Shown here in pieces: positions 17,826 through 26,003 of a stretch of 64,000 bases of DNA; position 1 is the stretch's first letter; each line of letters starts with the position of its first letter. Position numbers and translations under genes: made by a program. A model generated the notes under the pieces. It ran no database searches and was not told where the DNA came from. It saw nothing but the letters and a program-made list of their open reading frames with translations. This DNA is from Pseudomonadota bacterium (GTDB taxonomy: Bacteria; Desulfobacterota; Binatia; Binatales; Binataceae): NCBI GenBank assembly GCA_021324885.1, contig JAJPIF010000028.1, forward strand, positions 248,001-312,000, in the 5' to 3' direction.

Positions 17826-18917
17826 ATGGAACGTGCCGAGATATTCTCATTTTTTACCGCCTTGAATAGTTATTGGCTCGACGGCGCGGTGCGGATGCTT
17901 GAAGGCGCCAGACGCGGCGTATCCAACTACTATCCGTTGGAGGAGGATCCCCCGGGCGCGACCCCCTTCCAAATTGTTTATTCAACCAGTCGTTTGAGCT
18001 TGCGCTATTATGCGGCACAAGGCGAAAGGCGCCGGACCCCGCTGCTGCTGGTCTACGCTCTGATTAAGCGGCCCTTCATCCTGGATCTCCTCAAAGGACG
18101 CAGCGTTGTAGAAAGCCTCAATCGCCAGGGATTCGACGTTTACCTTGTGGATTGGCTTCCTCCGACCCGCCGCGACATGCGCGCCGGTTTTGATACCTAC
18201 ATCAATGAAGAACTTTGCGCCGTTGTCAGCGCGGTCGCTCAGATCAGCGGACACGACAGGATTGACGTTCTGGGTTACTGCCTGGGCGGTCTGCTGGCGG
18301 TGTTGTGGAGCGCGCTTTACCCCGAACGGGTCAAAAACCTGGTAACGCTTGCAACTCCGATCAACACCGAGGTGGCCGATAACGCGCTGTACAGTCTGAT
18401 CAGCAAGGTTGGCGACGCTACGGTGGAACTGATAACCGATACCTATGGCAATTGCCCCGCAACCTTGATCAACGCCTGCTTCACCGCGGTTGCGCCGATC
18501 CATCACTTGATCGCAAAATACCAGGAGCTTCATTTCAATCGGCAGAACTCGCGCTACGCGGCCTTTTTCGAAATGTTCGAGCGCTGGATCAACAGCGACG
18601 TCGCGATGGCGGGCCGTTTTTTCTCGGAATTAACCGACCGATTCTTCCGCGAGAATCCCCTGATGCGCCAAAGCTTCGAGCTGGCGGGCGATCATGTTGA
18701 TCTGCGCCGCATCACCTGCCCGCTGCTTAACGTGGTGGGTAAACATGACGATGTGGTGCCGCCCGACTCCAGCCTGGCGCTGATCGATCTGGTCGGGAGC
18801 ACGGACAAGCATAATCTTATTTTTCCCACCGGCCATGTGGGAGCGGCCGTGAGCGCAGGCGCGCACAAATTATTGTGGCCTCAGGTCGGGCAGTGGCTCG
18901 CGCAGCGCGATCAATGA
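17826..18917 (+). CDS. phaC: Class III poly(3-hydroxyalkanoate) synthase PhaC
   Basis: Polymerises (R)-3-hydroxyacyl-CoA into storage polyester at the granule surface. The length of 363 aa fits class III/IV synthases. The lipase-like box is GYCLGG with nucleophile Cys152; the general-base pair is Asp308 in KHDDVVPP and His337 in TGHVG. The Cys-to-Asp and Asp-to-His spacing is close to that of the Allochromatium enzyme. VDWLPPTRRD and LVTLATPI are further family landmarks. It sits between a short PhaE-like gene and a phasin-like gene, forming a granule operon. A thiolase that could supply acetoacetyl-CoA lies 27 kb away at 45612. Confidence 0.93.
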   Translation: MERAEIFSFFTALNSYWLDGAVRMLEGARRGVSNYYPLEEDPPGATPFQIVYSTSRLSLRYYAAQGERRRTPLLLVYALIKRPFILDLLKGRSVVESLNRQGFDVYLVDWLPPTRRDMRAGFDTYINEELCAVVSAVAQISGHDRIDVLGYCLGGLLAVLWSALYPERVKNLVTLATPINTEVADNALYSLISKVGDATVELITDTYGNCPATLINACFTAVAPIHHLIAKYQELHFNRQNSRYAAFFEMFERWINSDVAMAGRFFSELTDRFFRENPLMRQSFELAGDHVDLRRITCPLLNVVGKHDDVVPPDSSLALIDLVGSTDKHNLIFPTGHVGAAVSAGAHKLLWPQVGQWLAQRDQ

Positions 18918-18977
18918 AGAATCCGGGCAGGATGCCAAGCGGAGGTTTCCGCACGGAAAGCGAAAGGAGCAAGCACG

Positions 18978-19241
18978 ATGAAGGGTTCTGATGTGAATAA
19001 TAACTTGCGCGACAGCGCCAGGCAGTTCGCCGAATTGTATATCGAAAGCAGCCGCAAGGTGGGTGAGGCGATGCTTGAGCTGCATGAACGCACCACCTCA
19101 TGGGCGAAAGAGACGCCGTTGAACCCCCTCTTCGAACTGCAACGCAATGCGGGCAAGCAGATGCTGGAGAGCTCGCTTGAGCTTGCGCGAAAGGTGTGGG
19201 GCTTCGCCGACAAGGAGGAGCAGGCTATCAGCCAGCCATAA
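18978..19241 (+). CDS. Phasin-like small protein
   Basis: An 87-aa, almost entirely helical amphipathic protein (RDSARQFAELYIESS, QMLESSLELARKVWG) with aaaggagc before its ATG. It follows phaC by 60 bases. Size, composition and position fit a phasin coating the PHA granule; the sequence is too short for a firm family call. It ends just before a bidirectional-looking terminator. Confidence 0.6.
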   Translation: MKGSDVNNNLRDSARQFAELYIESSRKVGEAMLELHERTTSWAKETPLNPLFELQRNAGKQMLESSLELARKVWGFADKEEQAISQP

Positions 19242-19243
19242 TT

Positions 19244-19285
19244 GAAATAAAAAGCCGCCGCCCCCGGTAGCAGGGGGGCGGCGGG
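19244..19285 (-). terminator. Terminator between phasin-like and DUF1329 genes
   Basis: An 11-base perfect stem (19255-19265 with 19274-19284) is followed on the minus strand by ctttttattt. It ends the minus-strand DUF1329 transcript; the stem may also stop the PHA operon from the other side. Confidence 0.85.
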
Positions 19286-19342
19286 AACGATTCTCTGAGC
19301 GAAGAACCCGGGGCCACTCCCGGTGAGGCGGCAAACTTCTGC

Positions 19343-20677
19343 TTATTGCATGATGCGCGCCAGGCTGCCGGGTTGCGAGAGGCTCGAGACGTCTCGATAC
19401 TGGGCCGGAACGTCGTTGTCGATGGTGGGGATGCCGGTGGTGTAGGAAATGCTGGTGTGGGCATTCTGCCAATCGACGTTGACGGAGCTGCAATAGCCGT
19501 CGAGCACCAGAGTTTGCTGCCCGTGGACCTTCAGGGGAGCGTATTTGTTCCATCCGGTCTTCCAGAATTTATTTTCCTGGTCGTACTCTTCGAGCAGAAT
19601 AGGCACCCAGGTCGCACGGTCGACATAATAGACTCGATGGGAGAAACAGTAGCTGCCCAACTGCGGAATCCACTTCAAGTCGATCAGGTCGGTGGTGCGC
19701 AATTCGTAATGTCCGCTGCCGGCCTTTGGCCATCCCGGCAGTGAGCCGCCAGTACTGTCGAAAATCCCGACATATGCATGTCCGTCAAAAGCCTTGGCCG
19801 GATCCATTATCAGGGTCAGAACTTTTTTCTCGCCCAGAAAGTCGACGTGAAAAAATGGCGGATTCCAGGCGTTGTCATCCTGAACCCAGTCCGAACCGCT
19901 GATCGGAGAACATCGCGCCGCGCTCGACAGCCGCAGGGAACGGCGCAGCGAGGGCAGAAAGACAAACGTCTCAGGATGCTTCATCGGGTCATCGGGCTGT
20001 GACTGCAACTGGGTGGTGTATTTGGACTGCTCTGGAGCCGTAATTTCGAAGCGGCTGACATAAAACATCCCGTTGGCGTAGGGCAGGTTGGTCGGCTCGT
20101 TTTCTTCACTTAGATGGGAAAGTTGAAAGAAGTCAGCGGTCACGTCGTTTTGAGACTTGTTGCCAAAACGGTCCACCGCGAATCCGTTGTCGACCGAGAA
20201 CAGGATGAAAGGACGAAACGGCGTCCACGAATTGTACATAATCTCTTCACCGCGATGGGGGCCGCTGGGATTGGGGAATGGCGGACCCGCAACCCATCCT
20301 TTCATCGTCAATCCGCCCGTCGGCGCCGGAACCAGGGATACCTGGCCGCTGTATTTCTCGCCGTCCTCGATCCATTTGCGATACGGAGTCAGGTTGGTGG
20401 TCGGGCCTACGGTAAGCGTGTAGACCGGATCGGAAGTGGCGTGAAAGATATAGGCGCCGCTCATCGCCGCCTGGATCGAGACTGGCAAAAAGCGCTTATA
20501 TTGCTGCCAATTTGAGACCGTGATTTGAGTTCCGACGGGAATGGTCGCACTTGAAGTGGCATCGACCATGCCGGTGTAATTGTTGGCGTCCCAGGTAATT
20601 TGCCCCGCATTCGAGGCCGAACACAAAGCCCAGCCCAGGCCCACTGCAATCCCCACAGTCGCCACGAGTTTCTTCAT
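19343..20677 (-). CDS. DUF1329-domain secreted protein (copy 1)
   Basis: A 444-aa exported protein with a Sec signal peptide (MKKLVATVGIAVGLGWALC..). DUF1329 proteins have a LolA/LppX-like fold and are encoded near hydrophobic-compound degradation and RND transporter genes; a periplasmic or outer-membrane lipid-handling role is suspected but unproven. Hallmarks seen are SNWQQYKRFLPVS, YANGMFYVSRFE, PETFVFLPSLRRSLRLSSAARC and VQDDNAWNPP. It is very similar along its whole length to copy 2 at 22256 and more distantly to copy 3 at 37924. A long leader of about 165 bases with inverted repeats precedes it. Confidence 0.88.
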   Translation of the reverse strand: MKKLVATVGIAVGLGWALCSASNAGQITWDANNYTGMVDATSSATIPVGTQITVSNWQQYKRFLPVSIQAAMSGAYIFHATSDPVYTLTVGPTTNLTPYRKWIEDGEKYSGQVSLVPAPTGGLTMKGWVAGPPFPNPSGPHRGEEIMYNSWTPFRPFILFSVDNGFAVDRFGNKSQNDVTADFFQLSHLSEENEPTNLPYANGMFYVSRFEITAPEQSKYTTQLQSQPDDPMKHPETFVFLPSLRRSLRLSSAARCSPISGSDWVQDDNAWNPPFFHVDFLGEKKVLTLIMDPAKAFDGHAYVGIFDSTGGSLPGWPKAGSGHYELRTTDLIDLKWIPQLGSYCFSHRVYYVDRATWVPILLEEYDQENKFWKTGWNKYAPLKVHGQQTLVLDGYCSSVNVDWQNAHTSISYTTGIPTIDNDVPAQYRDVSSLSQPGSLARIMQ

Positions 20678-20717
20678 TTACATCCCCTCTCGAGCGCGCA
20701 TTGCGCGCCGTTCTATT

Positions 20718-20730
20718 GTTGACAGTCAAC
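20718..20730. promoter_or_regulatory. GTTGAC-A-GTCAAC operator-like inverted repeat
   Basis: A perfect 13-base dyad lies 41 bases upstream of the DUF1329 copy 1 start. A second dyad, gacctt-ttgcg-aaggtc, follows 5 bases further upstream. Size and place fit a dimeric repressor or activator site, but no regulator gene is adjacent. Confidence 0.35.
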
Positions 20731-20847
20731 CTTTGACCTTTTGCGAAGGTCGCGAAAGCGTTGACCATTCAGGTTCGATAGCAAAACGGCAGATCGCCGC
20801 ACATCTTCAAAACGCAAGAAAAAAACCTGCGACAATCGGCCCCGGCA

Positions 20848-20876
20848 GGGATAAAAGAGATTTCGACAAAAGTCAA
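20848..20876 (-). promoter_or_regulatory. Possible sigma-70 promoter for DUF1329 copy 1
   Basis: On the minus strand TTGACT (20871-20876) and TATCCC (20848-20853) are 17 bases apart. The -35 box is good and the -10 box weak. Confidence 0.35.
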
Positions 20877-21026
20877 GGATAACTGACCGTCCGCTTAAAA
20901 TATAGGCAAAAGGCAAAAGAAAGTCCTTTCTCCAACTGGCGAGCTAATTCCTCGCCCCGCGGCATAGCTGCGGAGCAGCGCCAGGACTGCTGACCGATCT
21001 GCCGACTAACCCGCGTCGCAGGTGGT

Positions 21027-22025
21027 TCAGGCGCCGGCTACCGCCCGGACCATCTCGGTAAACTTCTGTGAACTGGTTTCGCCCAGCGCCCATACGATCG
21101 GATGCGTTACGCCCGCCGCGCGGCATTGCGCGATCCATTCGCGTCCGGCGTCGAACCCGCCGAAGGCTGCAAGCCGGTAACAGGAAGCGTCGCTGATCGC
21201 CTGGTATGCAGTGTCCCGCTTGCCCGCCTTGACTTTCTGGCGCACCTCTTCCAGTTCGTCGCCGAATCCGAAGGTAGCGAACATGCGGCTGTAGTTGGGC
21301 AGAAAGGCGTAATTGGAGACGAAGCGCTTGAGGTTTTCCAGCGCGGCGGCGCGATCGTCCATCACATACATGAACGCGTACATCGCAATGTCCACGTCGT
21401 CCGGATTGCGGCCCGCCGCAGCCGCTGCTTCGCGCACCAGCGCGATACGTCCGCCGACCATTTCGGGCGGGCAGAAGTTGAATAGCACGCCGTCAGCCAG
21501 TTCCCCGGCCAGCTTGACCATCGGAGGATTCAGCGCCGCCATATAGATTCGCGGCCGCTGTGGCTGCGTCAGATGCATCTGCAGACGCAGGTTGGTCCGA
21601 TAAACCTGGCCATCGAACCTCGCTCGTCCCTCGGTGAAAAATTGGCGAAGGATTTGGACATATTCTCGCATCGCCGTGATCGGTTTGCGATAAGCGGCGC
21701 CGTGCGCGGTTTCAACCAGGCCGGGGCTGGAGACGCCAATGCCGGCCGCCGCCCGGCCGCCGCTGATTTCGTTCAGTGTCAAAAACGCCATCCCCATCAC
21801 CCCTGGCGTGCGAATCTGGATCGGCAGCACGCCGGTGCCAAGCATCACCTTGCGCGTGTGCATCGCATGGTAGGTCAGCGTGATAATCGCATCCGGGCCG
21901 GCGAACTCAGCCACCCATATAGAGCTGTAGCCTAGATCTTCGGCTTGCTTTGCCACCGCCGCGGCGGCTGGGGTCGGCTCGCTGAAAGGACCGGTCATCG
22001 CGAGCCCGAGCTTGCGGTCGGCCAT
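21027..22025 (-). CDS. LLM-class (F420-dependent type) oxidoreductase
   Basis: A 332-aa luciferase-like protein starting ADRKLGLAMTG with the barrel motifs EDLGYSSIWVAEF, LGTGVLPIQIRTP, NEISGGRAAAGIGVS and YMAALNPPMVKLAGE. This pattern resembles F420-dependent methylenetetrahydromethanopterin-reductase-like enzymes. These transfer hydride or activate oxygen on organic substrates in the cytoplasm. aaggagg stands 10 bases before the ATG. It lies between, and is divergent from or upstream of, two DUF1329 genes, suggesting the same substrate range. Confidence 0.87.
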   Translation of the reverse strand: MADRKLGLAMTGPFSEPTPAAAAVAKQAEDLGYSSIWVAEFAGPDAIITLTYHAMHTRKVMLGTGVLPIQIRTPGVMGMAFLTLNEISGGRAAAGIGVSSPGLVETAHGAAYRKPITAMREYVQILRQFFTEGRARFDGQVYRTNLRLQMHLTQPQRPRIYMAALNPPMVKLAGELADGVLFNFCPPEMVGGRIALVREAAAAAGRNPDDVDIAMYAFMYVMDDRAAALENLKRFVSNYAFLPNYSRMFATFGFGDELEEVRQKVKAGKRDTAYQAISDASCYRLAAFGGFDAGREWIAQCRAAGVTHPIVWALGETSSQKFTEMVRAVAGA

Positions 22026-22255
22026 GGTACAGCATCCTCCTTGACAGCAAATCCAGACGCAGCATCGAGCCTTGCCGCGGGCTTGATGCTGGTCTTGCGG
22101 AACCCTGCTAGCACATCGGCGGCCCGCTTAGAAAGGCTCGGTCCGGTTGCCTTTTAAGTGAGCGTTAGCCAATATAGTGGCTTGCTATCGGGGATGCGTC
22201 CGCGGAACGGGGTGAAGCGGGCGAAGTTTTCGCAATTCCAAAAGGAGAGCGCGAT

Positions 22256-23602
22256 ATGAAACGCGTGGGGACGTTTTTCAGTGCCGCGTTTTTGTTGGTA
22301 TCGATTTCCTGCCTTTGCCAGCCTCAGCTTTGGGCAGATAGCTACAGCTTCGATCCCAACAATTACAGGCAAATGGCCGATGCCGGGTCGCCGGCCACAA
22401 TCCCGCCGGGCACGAAAATCACGCTGAAGAACTGGCAGCAGTACAAACAATTCATGCCCGTCGCCCTTCAGGCGGCGTTCAGCGGCAAATACAGTTTCCA
22501 TGTCACTGACGATCCGATGTACACCATAGAGGTGCAGCCCACTACTCAAGTGGGAGCGCCCCGTCAATACCTGGCCGACGGCGAAAAGTATGGAAGCCAG
22601 GTCAGACTGGTGCCTTCAAGGACCGGCGGTTACACGATTGAGGGCTGGGTGGCAGGTCCGCCCTTTCCGTCGCCGGCCAATCCCAATATCGGCGAGAAAA
22701 TCCTGTATGACTCGTGGGCTCCGTGGCGACCCTACCTGTACCATTACATGACCTACGGCGTGAATATCGTCGATCGGTTTGGCAACCGCTCCGAAGGCAG
22801 TACCGACGCCACTTTCATGAATCTTTCTCATCTGAGCGAGCCTGACATGCCCAAGGATCTGCCCTACGCCAACGGCATGTTTTACGTCTCGCGATTCGAG
22901 GTGCTGATACCTGAGCAATCGAAGTACACCACCGAACTGCAGGCGCAGCCAACCGATCCGATGAGATATCCGGAAACCTACGTGTTCCTGCCCTCGCTGC
23001 GGCGGTCGCTGCGCTTGTCAAGCGCCGCCAAGTGCGCGCCGATCAACGGGACCGACTGGGTGCAGGACGACAATGCATGGAACCCGCCGATGTTCACCGT
23101 CACTTACCTTGGCGAAAAGAAGCTGCTGATGAACCTGCAGAAATGGGGGATCGGCAGCGAAGCCACATCATACGTCGGCACCACGTATGATCAGCCGGCG
23201 GGGGCGTTTCCCGGATGGCCTCGGCCGGGGACCGGTCACTGGGAGTTGCGCGACACTTACGTAATCGACGCGAAATGGATCCCTACCCTGGGCAGCTACT
23301 GCTTCTCTCATCGGATTTTCTATCTGGACCGCCTGGCCTATTTCGTGATGACGACCGAGGAGTACGACAACGAAGGCAAGCTGTGGAAATCGGCCTGGCT
23401 GCGGGTTTCTCCGATGGACGTGCACGGCCAACCCGTACTTTTTATCTACGGCACGCCTGAAACCCAGATGCTCGACTGGCAGAACGGCCACATGACCATC
23501 GGGCTGACGCACGAAATGAAGCTTTACAAAGAGGTGCCACCGCAGTACCAGGACGTCCAGACCTTGTCGACGCCGGGCAGTCTCGATCGCATCATGCAGT
23601 GA
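22256..23602 (+). CDS. DUF1329-domain secreted protein (copy 2)
   Basis: A 448-aa protein with a signal peptide (MKRVGTFFSAAFLLVS..) and strong ribosome-binding site aaaggaga 7 bases before ATG. Nearly every landmark of copy 1 is present: LKNWQQYKQFMPVA, TIEGWVAGPPFP, VDRFGNRS, YANGMFYVSRFE, FLPSLRRSLRLSSAAKC, VQDDNAWNPP, and the C-terminal TPGSLDRIMQ. The two copies are on opposite strands around an LLM gene, an arrangement compatible with a local inverted duplication. Presumed periplasmic or outer-membrane lipid-binding role. Confidence 0.88.
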   Translation: MKRVGTFFSAAFLLVSISCLCQPQLWADSYSFDPNNYRQMADAGSPATIPPGTKITLKNWQQYKQFMPVALQAAFSGKYSFHVTDDPMYTIEVQPTTQVGAPRQYLADGEKYGSQVRLVPSRTGGYTIEGWVAGPPFPSPANPNIGEKILYDSWAPWRPYLYHYMTYGVNIVDRFGNRSEGSTDATFMNLSHLSEPDMPKDLPYANGMFYVSRFEVLIPEQSKYTTELQAQPTDPMRYPETYVFLPSLRRSLRLSSAAKCAPINGTDWVQDDNAWNPPMFTVTYLGEKKLLMNLQKWGIGSEATSYVGTTYDQPAGAFPGWPRPGTGHWELRDTYVIDAKWIPTLGSYCFSHRIFYLDRLAYFVMTTEEYDNEGKLWKSAWLRVSPMDVHGQPVLFIYGTPETQMLDWQNGHMTIGLTHEMKLYKEVPPQYQDVQTLSTPGSLDRIMQ

Positions 23603-23908
23603 TCGGGTCGCGGCGCTTTGACGGCTTGGCCATCCCGGCGCCGAGCTGCTCGACGTAAGCCGCCACGGTAACGGGTTCGATGTCGTCCAGTTCAAGCTTC
23701 TGGGCCTCGGTCGAGTCGCTTTACCGCGCGCGTACGCCATGCGCGTGTTGCGATTGCGGATGTTGGCGGTGAAGAACTCGATGAACCGCCGGTCGGCGCG
23801 CTCACCGCGAGAAAGGATGGAAGAGGTAGGGCGCCCATACCGGCCCGGATCGGCCCCCGCCGGCGGCGTGATCTCGTCGGTCAAGACAATTGGCAGTTTG
23901 TCAGACAT
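23592..23908 (-). pseudogene. Tyrosine recombinase (integrase) N-terminal remnant
   Basis: From 23908 the minus strand encodes a start, MSDKLPIVLTDEI, and then ADRRFIEFFTANIRNRNTR and MAYARG, the usual SAM-like N-terminal domain of XerC/D-type integrases. The frame then breaks near 23720; in another frame from 23708 the expected continuation LELDDIEPVTVAAYVEQL appears, with about ten codons missing in between. The catalytic domain is absent, and the remnant ends within the 3' end of the DUF1329 gene. It is a truncated, frameshifted relic marking an old mobile-element boundary. Confidence 0.75.
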
Positions 23909-23935
23909 GCCGACTTTCGGCTATTCTGCCATCAG

Positions 23936-24253
23936 ATGGAAGCACTGGCCAGTAAGGTGGGTCGCCGCGGCGCGGTGGTGCTGCCCGCAAAACTTCGCCG
24001 ACGCCTCGGCATCGAAGAAGGATCCTTTGTGGTCGCCGAGGCTCGCGAGGATGGCATTCTGATTCGTCCGGCGACGGTGCTGCCGGTCGAGGTTTACACG
24101 CCGGAGCGCCGGGCCGAGTTCCTGCTGAATAATGCGGTGGATATCGAGGACTATCAGCGCGCCCGCGCAGAGGTGAAGCGGATCGGGGTCGATCCCGATC
24201 GTATCAAACACCACCGACCCGGACCAGCCAAGGCGGGGAAAGCGGGCCGATGA
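23936..24253 (+). CDS. AbrB/MazE/SpoVT-family antitoxin
   Basis: The 105-aa protein has the swapped-hairpin AbrB domain at its N-terminus (KVGRRGAVVLPAKLRRRLG, then EEGSFVVAEAREDGILIRPA) and a C-terminal toxin-contacting tail (YTPERRAEFLLNNAVD, DYQRARAEVKRIG). This antitoxin type normally precedes a PIN toxin gene directly, neutralises it and represses the operon. Here the PIN gene is 1.1 kb further on, beyond an unrelated 309-codon gene. Confidence 0.85.
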   Translation: MEALASKVGRRGAVVLPAKLRRRLGIEEGSFVVAEAREDGILIRPATVLPVEVYTPERRAEFLLNNAVDIEDYQRARAEVKRIGVDPDRIKHHRPGPAKAGKAGR

Positions 24254-24403
24254 CGCGGGTAGGGCACGGGGGCGGTTGGAGGCGTCACGACTAGAACACA
24301 TTATCGGAAAGAGATCACTAGTGGGCAGATTTAACTACAAATATGGTCCCACGGGTGATCTCGGCCGGCACCCGGGATATCTTCCAAATGGCAACGGCTC
24401 TAG

Positions 24404-25333
24404 ATGACAAATCGATCACCATTCGCCGGCCTTCAGGATCTTGAACAGGCATTCGCCGAATTCGAATCGGCGAACGGTCACCCATTCAACGGGACGGATC
24501 TGGATGTCGAATGGGGTAAAGTGCGGTGCTCAAACCGCCTCAGTTATGCGAAACGCTTTGGTGACTTCGTCACACTCCTTCCCGAAGGAAAATTCCCACC
24601 CCGCAGCCAGTTTCTGATCTTTTGTGGTCTGCACGTGTATGGTGCAGCCAGCACAGAGCTTTGGCGTACCCTTCGCGAACATTACCAGCGCGGCAAGGCC
24701 CGGGGCGTTCGGGCTGCGACCGATGAAGCCTTGGATCTTTGGTACGCCGTTGATGCTTGGCTTCAATCGTGGCTGTACAGCCCATTGTCATGCCGACGGC
24801 CTGAGATAAACAGCCCCGCGGAGTGGCTCCGCCGCATCGGGAGCACGGATCCGACGCCGCATTTGAGGATGAGCTATGCCTTCCTGCGGCGTTTGGGGTT
24901 TCCCTTGCCGGATAATTACGCCACCGCGCGCCGGGAACTGCTCGACATCAAGGGTGTCTTTCAGCGCTACGTGATTGTGCCGGCTGGATCCTCGGTACCC
25001 AAGCTCGAAGCACTGTTAGACCGATTCCCGTTGATGGGGTGGGACATTTGGCAACGGGCCGTCTATCTGGTGACCAATGACGTAAAACCGCCTTCACATT
25101 TCCCGATCTTCGGATGGCGTCACGCCCGCGTCGTGGATTACAAGCGAGAAGGTCGGCTTTTCCACAGTCCGGACATAGAGCATAAGGCGCTGGGCAAGCC
25201 CTGGTCGCTTCATGGTCCCTTATGGTCGAAGCAACTGGAGACGCTTCGCAAAATGTCCGCGCCATCGCGGTGCACGCCTGGCCCGGCTATCAGTAGTGGG
25301 CGTATGTTGCGCCGTATCTCTGCCCACGAGTGA
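24404..25333 (+). CDS. Protein of unknown function inserted between antitoxin and toxin
   Basis: A 309-aa frame with an ordinary globular composition, rich in Trp and aromatic residues (ALDLWYAVDAWLQSWLYSP, RFPLMGWDIWQRAVYLV). No signal peptide, membrane segment or family I recognise. Codon use differs from the neighbours: more third-position A/T (aca aat cga tca cca, ctt, gtt), which points to recent transfer. It lies exactly between AbrB-type antitoxin and PIN toxin genes next to an integrase relic. No strong ribosome-binding site was seen. It could be cargo of a small mobile insertion or a third component. Confidence 0.55.
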   Translation: MTNRSPFAGLQDLEQAFAEFESANGHPFNGTDLDVEWGKVRCSNRLSYAKRFGDFVTLLPEGKFPPRSQFLIFCGLHVYGAASTELWRTLREHYQRGKARGVRAATDEALDLWYAVDAWLQSWLYSPLSCRRPEINSPAEWLRRIGSTDPTPHLRMSYAFLRRLGFPLPDNYATARRELLDIKGVFQRYVIVPAGSSVPKLEALLDRFPLMGWDIWQRAVYLVTNDVKPPSHFPIFGWRHARVVDYKREGRLFHSPDIEHKALGKPWSLHGPLWSKQLETLRKMSAPSRCTPGPAISSGRMLRRISAHE

Positions 25334-25364
25334 TGCCAGCCAGAACGCAACTTAATCTCTTTGC

Positions 25365-25772
25365 ATGGACCGGATCTTTCTCGACGCCAACGTCCTGTTT
25401 TCGGCTGCATACCTGGAGAATTCCGGGCTGGGCCGGCTCTGGCAGCTCCAAGATGCCGAGCTGCTGAGCTCGGCCTATGCGGTTGAGGAAGCGCGTCGGA
25501 ACTTGGCTTTGTCTCGACAGCCGACGCTGGCCCGGCTCGAACGGCTGACGCCCAAGTTGGCGCTCGTCAATCCGCCGGGAAACCTGAAGCTGCCCGCACG
25601 TGTCCGGCTGGACTCAAAAGACCGGCCGATCCTGCTGGCCGCGATTCACGGCAAGGCGGATTTCCTGCTGACCGGCGACGGCCGCCACTTCGGCCATCTC
25701 TACGGCAAGCGCGTCGAAGGCGTGATGGTGCTGCGGCCGGCGCAGTATTTCGAGCGCCGCGCGCGACGATGA
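25365..25772 (+). CDS. PIN-domain toxin (VapC-like endoribonuclease)
   Basis: A 135-aa PIN domain. The acidic metal-binding residues are visible: Asp7 in FLDANVLFSAAY, Glu in AYAVEEARRNL (near 44), and Asp in FLLTGDGRHF (near 107), with LLAAIHGKADF before the last one. Such proteins cleave RNA when free of their antitoxin. The partner AbrB-type antitoxin is at 23936, separated by a 309-codon gene, so co-transcription across the insert is needed for normal regulation. A possible terminator follows at 25846. Confidence 0.83.
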   Translation: MDRIFLDANVLFSAAYLENSGLGRLWQLQDAELLSSAYAVEEARRNLALSRQPTLARLERLTPKLALVNPPGNLKLPARVRLDSKDRPILLAAIHGKADFLLTGDGRHFGHLYGKRVEGVMVLRPAQYFERRARR

Positions 25773-25845
25773 CCTGGCCGGTTTGGCCGTGTTTTCGGAC
25801 CGATGGTTCACCGACAAATCCGGCGTGGCGACCGGACCTGATAGC

Positions 25846-25876
25846 GAAGCCTCCCTCGTTGTGGCGGGGAGGCTTC
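25846..25876 (+). terminator. Possible terminator after the PIN gene
   Basis: A perfect 10-base stem gaagcctccc/gggaggcttc with an 11-base loop is followed by ctcattt. The weak T run lowers certainty. Confidence 0.5.
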
Positions 25877-26003
25877 CTCATTTATGGGCAGCCGCCCGCT
25901 GTTTGCGCTCAAATGGAGGGATTCGGATATACTTCGTCGCATCGCGCCGCGCAGTGCGCGTGGCGGACTTTTTTGAGCGCCGAAGCGCAGAAGGAGACCA
26001 TGA

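Larger units (their letters stand above)
20678..21026. other. Leader/promoter region of DUF1329 copy 1
   Basis: No coding frame is convincing. The region is relatively AT-rich and contains a plausible minus-strand promoter (20848-20876) and two short inverted repeats close to the gene (20718-20730 and around 20735-20751). Confidence 0.45.

Noticed and set aside
22147-22178. TTGCCT/TATAGT as promoter of DUF1329 copy 2
   Set aside because: The spacer is 20 bases, too long for a confident sigma-70 promoter.
23592-25772. Defence island or prophage
   Set aside because: Only a single toxin-antitoxin pair, one unknown gene and an integrase relic are present; no phage structural, restriction or CRISPR genes were seen.
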